Of a DNA stretch of 64,000 nt, positions 62,415-64,000 are shown in pieces. Made by a program: the position numbers and the translations under genes. Origin of the DNA: JAJEFO01 sp965214325 (lineage in GTDB: Bacteria; Pseudomonadota; Alphaproteobacteria; Rhodobacterales; Rhodobacteraceae); contig CBDCBG010000006.1 of NCBI GenBank assembly GCA_965214325.1, positions 2,232,001 through 2,296,000 of the forward strand, in the 5' to 3' direction. Below the pieces are notes generated by a model. It did no database searches. It was not told the origin of the DNA and was given only the letters and a program-made list of their open reading frames with translations. How positions within the stretch are numbered: position 1 is the first letter of the stretch; each line of letters begins with the position of its first letter.

Positions 62415-63422
62415 CTATCCAATCTCGCTGGTTCTGATCGTCCGGCCTTCCGTGACGGACCTGAAGCAGGCGTCCGCCAAGAGAAGCGCGATACGCCCGT
62501 CCTCGAAGCCAACCGGAACGGGCGCGCCGCTTTCGATGGACTCGACGAAATGGCCAATCTCCGCGTCAAAGGCTTCGCCATAGCGCTCGATGAAGAAATG
62601 CTGCAGCGGGGCTGCCACGTTGGTGGATCCGGCAACATGCTTGGTCATCAAGTTTTCGCGACGATTCTCGGAAATCACCATGCCTCTTGAACCAAAGAGC
62701 TCAACGCGCTGGTCATAGCCGTAGACGGCTTCGCGCGAGTTGGTGATGACGGCCTGCTTGCCGCTGTCGGTGACGAGAGTGACAACGACCGTGTCAAAGT
62801 CATCGCATTTCTTCATGAGTTCGGGATCCACCAATCGCGACCCTGTGGCGGAAACCTCCGCAATTTCCTCCCCCAGCATGAACCTGGCCAGATCGAGATC
62901 GTGTATGGTCATGTCGCGGAAGATCCCGCCTGAAGTCTCGATATAGCTGTTCGGAGCCATACCGGGGTCGCGCGACGTGATGATCACCTGGTGGAGCTCT
63001 CCGATTTCGCCGCTTGCGGCAGCCTCCCGGGCAGCCGCATGGCCTCGATCGAAACGGCGCACGAAGCCCAGCATGATGGGCACGTCGGTCCCGGCGATTC
63101 GCTCCTTCAATGCATCCACGCGCGCCAGCGACAGGTCGATCGGCTTTTCGCAGAGCACCGGTTTGCCCGCATTCACAGAAGCTTCGAGATACTCGACATG
63201 CGTGGACGTAGGCGTTGCGATCAGAACTCCATCGACCGTGTCCGAGGTGATTGCCTCGTCAGCCGTAGCGAAATTCCGGGCGTCGTGCCTTTCGGCAACG
63301 TCTTCCGCAGATGGGGCATGGACGTCAAAGACGCCCGCAAGCTCCGCCCGGGGATGGGCCGCGATGTTGTCGGCATGCATGCGACCGATGCGGCCGCAAC
63401 CGAGCACGGAAATTCCTGGCAT
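62415..63422 (-). CDS. iolG: IolG, inositol 2-dehydrogenase
   Basis: A 335-residue Gfo/Idh/MocA enzyme with the inositol-dehydrogenase pattern: ISVLGCGRIGRMHADNIAAH, GKPVLCEKPIDLSLARVDAL with the catalytic Lys, GFVRRFDRGHAAAREAAASG, and GGIFRDMTIHDLDLARFMLG with catalytic Asp and His. It oxidises myo-inositol to 2-keto-myo-inositol with NAD, the first step before IolE and IolD. It is the first gene of the minus-strand operon and is divergent from a second iolD, which confirms the pathway. iolE is not in the window. Confidence 0.93.
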   Translation of the reverse strand: MPGISVLGCGRIGRMHADNIAAHPRAELAGVFDVHAPSAEDVAERHDARNFATADEAITSDTVDGVLIATPTSTHVEYLEASVNAGKPVLCEKPIDLSLARVDALKERIAGTDVPIMLGFVRRFDRGHAAAREAAASGEIGELHQVIITSRDPGMAPNSYIETSGGIFRDMTIHDLDLARFMLGEEIAEVSATGSRLVDPELMKKCDDFDTVVVTLVTDSGKQAVITNSREAVYGYDQRVELFGSRGMVISENRRENLMTKHVAGSTNVAAPLQHFFIERYGEAFDAEIGHFVESIESGAPVPVGFEDGRIALLLADACFRSVTEGRTIRTSEIG

Positions 63423-63443
63423 CGGTTCCTCCCAAAATTACTC

Positions 63444-63461
63444 TTGCAATGCTCGTTGCAA
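63444..63461. promoter_or_regulatory. TTGCAA repeat operator in the iolG/iolD divergent gap
   Basis: TTGCAATGCTCGTTGCAA carries two TTGCAA palindromic hexamers, and an AATGC-TT-GCATT inverted repeat follows at 63461-63472. It resembles the 1104-1119 site before the first iolD, so both iol regions may share one regulator. Confidence 0.45.
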
Positions 63462-63526
63462 AATGCTTGCATTGTCAACAATCAATTCAAGAGTTGCGTG
63501 GGGAAGCATCCGGGGAGGAGCAAGAA

Positions 63527-64000
63527 ATGACGGCGAAGACCGTGCGCCTGACGATGGCTCAAGCGGTTGTGCGCTATCTGTGCAACCAGTTCACCGTGAT
63601 TGACGAAGAGCGCGTTCCCCTGTTTGCGGGGGTCTTCGGGATCTTTGGCCACGGCAACGTGACCTGTCTCGCCGAAGCGCTGGAACGTGTTCAGGATCAA
63701 TTGCCCACGTGGCGCGGCCAGAATGAGCAGTCCATGGCCCTGGCAGCCATTGCCTTTGCAAAGTCCAGGAAGCGCCGCCAAATCATGGTCGCGACTTCGT
63801 CCGTCGGTCCAGGCGCCACAAACATGGTGACCGCCGCCGGCGTTGCCCATTCCAACCGCCTCCCCCTGCTGCTGCTAAGCGGTGACACGTTCAACAACCG
63901 CCTGCCCGACCCGGTGTTGCAGCAGGTCGAGCACTTCGGTTCACCCAGCACGACGGTGAACGACAGTTTCCGCGCCGTGTCGCGCTATTGGGACAGAATT
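63527..64000 (+). CDS. iolD: Second IolD, N-terminal part (cut by window end)
   Basis: The ATG at 63527 follows GGGGAGGAG. The 158 visible residues read RLTMAQAVVRYLCNQFTVID, FGIFGHGNVTCLAEALERVQ, WRGQNEQSMALAAIAFAKSR with the catalytic Glu, and LSGDTFNNRLPDPVLQQVEH. They align without gaps to the iolD at 1178 but differ in many positions, so this is a paralogue and not a recent copy. It is divergent from iolG. Confidence 0.93.
   Translation, partial: MTAKTVRLTMAQAVVRYLCNQFTVIDEERVPLFAGVFGIFGHGNVTCLAEALERVQDQLPTWRGQNEQSMALAAIAFAKSRKRRQIMVATSSVGPGATNMVTAAGVAHSNRLPLLLLSGDTFNNRLPDPVLQQVEHFGSPSTTVNDSFRAVSRYWDRI

Overview
The window looks like a high-GC alphaproteobacterial chromosome, most like the Rhodobacterales or Rhizobiales. 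This rests on the abundance of TRAP transporters, the inositol (iol) genes, a fused PuuE-UraD allantoinase/OHCU decarboxylase, a PuuD-type membrane urate oxidase, a malonyl-CoA synthetase/decarboxylase pair, and the kinds of insertion sequences present. I could not run a search, so the taxon is an inference. Many IS elements and broken genes sit among intact catabolic operons, which suggests a genome undergoing pseudogenisation. I saw no rRNA, tRNA or CRISPR array.

Layout. (1) 1-8227: the end of a sugar ABC binding protein, then iolD-iolC-iolB-aldolase-FucU/RbsD-RbsK, then allE. (2) 8358-14187: a mobile-element graveyard with an IS1634-type remnant, a 2.5-kb IS with a 765-residue transposase and near-perfect 24-bp inverted repeats, the C-terminal part of a large serine recombinase, a 5' piece of a group II intron with a truncated reverse transcriptase, and a broken gene of a conserved unknown family. 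(3) 14553-22460: purine/urate catabolism (NCS2 permease, allA, puuE-uraD, uraH, a frameshifted LysR gene, and puuD). puuD carries two Trp-to-TGA changes and is split by a 1.74-kb ISKra4-like element with a 9-bp target duplication. (4) 22980-30457: malonate-type genes (ketopantoate-reductase-like, matB, malonyl-CoA decarboxylase, YciI) interrupted by a degenerate IS3 element. (5) 30641-38768: a RutE-like nitroreductase, OsmC, a DctPQM TRAP transporter, an intradiol dioxygenase, a GntR regulator, a LeuA/homocitrate-synthase-like enzyme and a GlcG/HbpS protein. (6) 39003-45239: cupin, LysR, TAXI-type TRAP and a cytoplasmic sulfatase. (7) 45355-52374: a copper-type locus with two MerR/CueR-type promoters, a cueR stub, a glutaredoxin-MauE fusion split by an IS1634-family element, then cytochrome c, cytochrome c', multicopper oxidase, cytochrome c, and a Crp/Fnr regulator with a palindromic operator. 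(8) 52610-56046: a second ISKra4 copy plus IS1380 and IS110 debris. (9) 56047-64000: a second inositol-type region with RpiR, two Gfo/Idh/MocA dehydrogenases, a hydroxyacid dehydrogenase, an HpcH/HpaI aldolase, an aldehyde dehydrogenase, iolG, and a divergent second iolD cut by the window end.

The regions most worth a second look are: the copper-responsive cytochrome/multicopper-oxidase locus with duplicated 19-bp-spacer promoters; the urate pathway, which has lost its first enzyme to an IS and nonsense mutations while the rest stays intact; the repeated Trp-to-stop changes across unrelated broken genes; and the uncharacterised TRAP/dioxygenase/LeuA-like and TAXI/sulfatase catabolic clusters.
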